Assembly (NCBI GenBank): GCA_030550225.1
Contig: JAUQPV010000142.1
Span: 1 to 6,568, forward strand
Direction of reading: 5' to 3'
DNA: 6,568 nucleotides
Origin: Acidobacteriota bacterium
GTDB taxonomy: Bacteria > Acidobacteriota > HRBIN11
Positions 5,594 through 6,568 of this stretch are shown piece after piece (position 1 is the stretch's first letter; every line of letters begins with the position of its first letter). The translations under genes were made by a program, and so were the position numbers. Below the pieces are notes generated by a model. That model saw only the letters and a program-made list of their open reading frames with translations, ran no database searches and was not told the DNA's origin.

Positions 5594-5689
5594 GCTTTCG
5601 GCATATCATAGGGGGAATAGGGGTGCCACTCGACTCGGAATACGACCCATACGGGTCGGGGAAAAGTCCAAGTCAGAAGACCCTAAGGC
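5594..5689 (+). ncRNA. Structured leader segment with a B12-box-like motif (possible degenerate cobalamin riboswitch)
   Basis: CCAAGTCAGAAGACC (5668-5682) is close to the B12 box that ends cobalamin riboswitches (typically AAGYCAGGAGACC). A closing helix GCTTTCGG (5594-5601) with CCTAAGGC (5682-5689), one mismatch, would sit next to it as P1 does. ATAGGGGGAATA and GGGGTG occur in the expected order upstream, and a solid hairpin CGACCC/GGGTCG occupies 5643-5658. Against this, the span is only about 96 nt, the conserved GGTG...AATCC core and the CCCGC.ACTG loop are not recognisable, and nrdJ starts ~500 nt further on. Cobalamin riboswitches are known upstream of ribonucleotide reductase genes in actinobacteria. 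It may be a variant, a remnant or a chance match. Confidence 0.25.
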
Positions 5690-6109
5690 CCGCCATCGGA
5701 CCCGGAGGCGGGGCAATCCCCCTTGGATTTCCGAGGGAGGCTATAAGGAAAAGATGATTCTCCTCGAGGGCTCTAAGGCGGATGGAAGGAGCGGGCTCGG
5801 TTCCAGGGTTATCCTTTGGGCTTGAGTGTGGGCATACTCTGGATCATTGGTCGCCTCTAACTGGCGCTCCAGAGGTCGACCCTCTGCATCGAGCTGATGA
5901 AAGGAAAAGACAGCCCATGCCTCTGTCCCGCTATGGGCCCTGTGCTCACGTTATGAATGATACAGATAGGACAGGAACGCCGGTGGCGGCCCAGGTCTCC
6001 AGTCCGGCCTGAACCCCCTGATGGCGGCCCCCCAGCGGGGTGAATATCTTTGAACGAAACATCAAGCCGGACGGTTCGGCTTGGGGAGATGGCGTCAGAC
6101 CAGCCCTTT
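5690..6109 (+). ncRNA. Stem-loop-rich region upstream of nrdJ, possible long structured leader
   Basis: No gene is supported in this stretch. Stems visible on the plus strand include CCCGCC/GGCGGG near 5689-5712; CAGAGG/CCTCTG (5870-5886, 5-nt loop) with competing CCTCT copies at 5854 and 5920; interleaved stems GACAG/CTGTC and GCCCAT/ATGGGC (5909-5938); an 8-bp, one-bulge stem ACCCC-CTG/CAG-C-GGGGT (6013-6041); a 7-bp stem CAAGCCG/CGGCTTG (6063-6083); and GCCC/GGGC with a 3-nt loop (6103-6113). I do not recognise RNase P RNA, tmRNA, SRP RNA or a tRNA here. Whether it is a leader or a separate RNA cannot be told from the sequence. Confidence 0.3.
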
Positions 6110-6162
6110 GGGCAAGGGCAAAGCGCAAAGGGTAAATACCCTATGCACCTTGCCTTTTGCCC
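6110..6162 (+). promoter_or_regulatory. Extended stem-loop just upstream of the nrdJ ribosome-binding site
   Basis: Degenerate heptamers GGGCAA, GGGCAAA, GCGCAAA and GGGTAAA (6110-6136) face their complement CCTTGCCTTTTGCCCC (6148-6163). Pairing gives GGGCAA/TTGCCC, GGCAA/TTGCC and an apical GGGT/ACCC with a 4-nt loop, separated by small internal loops. The structure ends 9 nt before the Shine-Dalgarno (GGTGAGG, 6171-6177) without covering it. There is no T-run, so it is not an intrinsic terminator. Confidence 0.45.
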
Positions 6163-6185
6163 CATTTCTGGGTGAGGACTCCATC

Positions 6186-6568
6186 ATGAAGGTTTCAAAG
6201 CTGGACACTTGGACGTTCGACCAGGCGTGGGCCCGGGCCGAAGCCTTTTTCCAGGGAGATGCGCTCCGGGCCGAGGTCTTCCTGTACCGGTACGCCCTCC
6301 GGGACCTGGAGGGTCGATGGCTCGAGCCGACGCCGGAGTTCATGTGGCGGCGGCTGGCCTGGACGATGGCCCGGGTCGAGAAGGACCGGGCGACGTGGGA
6401 AAAAAACTTCCGGGACCTCTTGGAGGACTTCCGGTTTGTCCCGGGGGGCCGCATCTTATTCGGGGCCAGCAATCCTCGGTCGGCGACCCTGTTCAACTGC
6501 TACTTCATCCCGATCCAAGCGGACTCCATCTATGGGATCACGCGCTGGATGTTTGAGGCGGCCAAGAC
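6186..6568 (+). CDS. nrdJ: Class II (adenosylcobalamin-dependent) ribonucleotide reductase, N-terminal part; continues past the window edge
   Basis: Class II reductases convert ribonucleotides to deoxyribonucleotides in the cytoplasm, using adenosylcobalamin to make the active-site thiyl radical, with no oxygen and no separate radical-generating subunit. The visible 127 residues start MKVSKLDTWTFDQAWARAEA. Family signatures are WEKNFRDLLEDFRFVPGGRI (71-90), LFGASNPRSATLFNCYFIP (91-109) and DSIYGITRWMFEAAK (113-127). The VPGGRI motif is typical of NrdJ. C105 in FNCYF is the position of the first redox cysteine of the reductase active site. The second cysteine, the thiyl cysteine and the C-terminal redox pair are beyond the window. 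The ATG at 6186 has GGTGAGG with an 8-nt spacer, and no ATP-cone domain precedes it. It is transcribed away from the receptor-propeller pair and has a long non-coding leader region. Confidence 0.93.
   Translation, partial: MKVSKLDTWTFDQAWARAEAFFQGDALRAEVFLYRYALRDLEGRWLEPTPEFMWRRLAWTMARVEKDRATWEKNFRDLLEDFRFVPGGRILFGASNPRSATLFNCYFIPIQADSIYGITRWMFEAAK

Noticed and set aside
5754..5825. A 23-codon frame (MILLEGSKADGRSGL...) preceded by AGGA
   Set aside because: Very short, weak ribosome-binding site, overlaps structured sequence and matches nothing known.
5554..6012. A 152-codon plus-strand frame from a GTG at 5554, interrupted by one TGA at 5755, as a possible selenoprotein or broken gene
   Set aside because: No ribosome-binding site, no recognisable domain on either side of the TGA, and the region is better described by stem-loops. 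No selenocysteine-insertion hairpin was identified.
5490..6185. tRNA, tmRNA, RNase P RNA or SRP RNA in the nrdJ upstream region
   Set aside because: Short resemblances (GGTTCGACT at 5537, GGGGAAAAGTCC at 5658, GGAAGGAGC near 5784) are not backed by the T-arm pairing, tag frame, or conserved cores these RNAs require.
1..6568. CRISPR array, insertion sequence or prophage
   Set aside because: No regularly spaced identical repeats with unique spacers, no transposase or integrase frame, and no phage genes in the window.

Overview
The window is about 6.6 kb of GC-rich bacterial DNA holding four protein genes, two of them cut by the window edges, and three unusually structured intergenic regions. 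A TonB-dependent outer-membrane receptor shows the host is a diderm. The receptor's N-terminal carboxypeptidase-regulatory-like domain, the YVTN beta-propeller partner and the B12-dependent ribonucleotide reductase would suit an Acidobacteriota-like or other deep-branching GC-rich lineage. That placement is an inference from gene type, not from any marker gene.

Layout. Positions 1-751 (minus) are the first 250 residues of RimO, the ribosomal protein S12 methylthiotransferase. Positions 752-1144 are non-coding. They carry octamer repeats that form a long imperfect inverted repeat, one copy of a dispersed ~50-70 bp repeat, and a possible extended -10 promoter for rimO. Positions 1145-2263 (minus) encode an exported YVTN beta-propeller protein. 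Positions 2264-2618 are non-coding, with phased direct repeats and three GC-rich hairpins. Positions 2619-4973 (minus) encode the TonB-dependent receptor, which lies upstream of the propeller gene on the same strand. Positions 4974-6185 are a ~1.2 kb non-coding, partly AT-richer stretch between divergent genes. It holds the second copy of the dispersed repeat, a 17-bp tandem duplication, a possible plus-strand promoter, and many stem-loops leading to nrdJ. Positions 6186-6568 (plus) are the first 127 residues of a class II (adenosylcobalamin-dependent) ribonucleotide reductase.

How the genes may work together. Receptor and propeller are probably a functional pair at the cell envelope. In Bacteroides a TonB receptor (BtuB) and a surface beta-propeller (BtuG) cooperate in cobalamin uptake. 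Here a similar-looking pair sits beside a B12-dependent enzyme whose leader contains a sequence close to the cobalamin-riboswitch B12 box. This cobalamin-locus reading is the most interesting hypothesis in the window, but it is not established: the riboswitch core is not recognisable, and the propeller has no clear lipoprotein signal. RimO is a housekeeping gene with no evident link to the rest.
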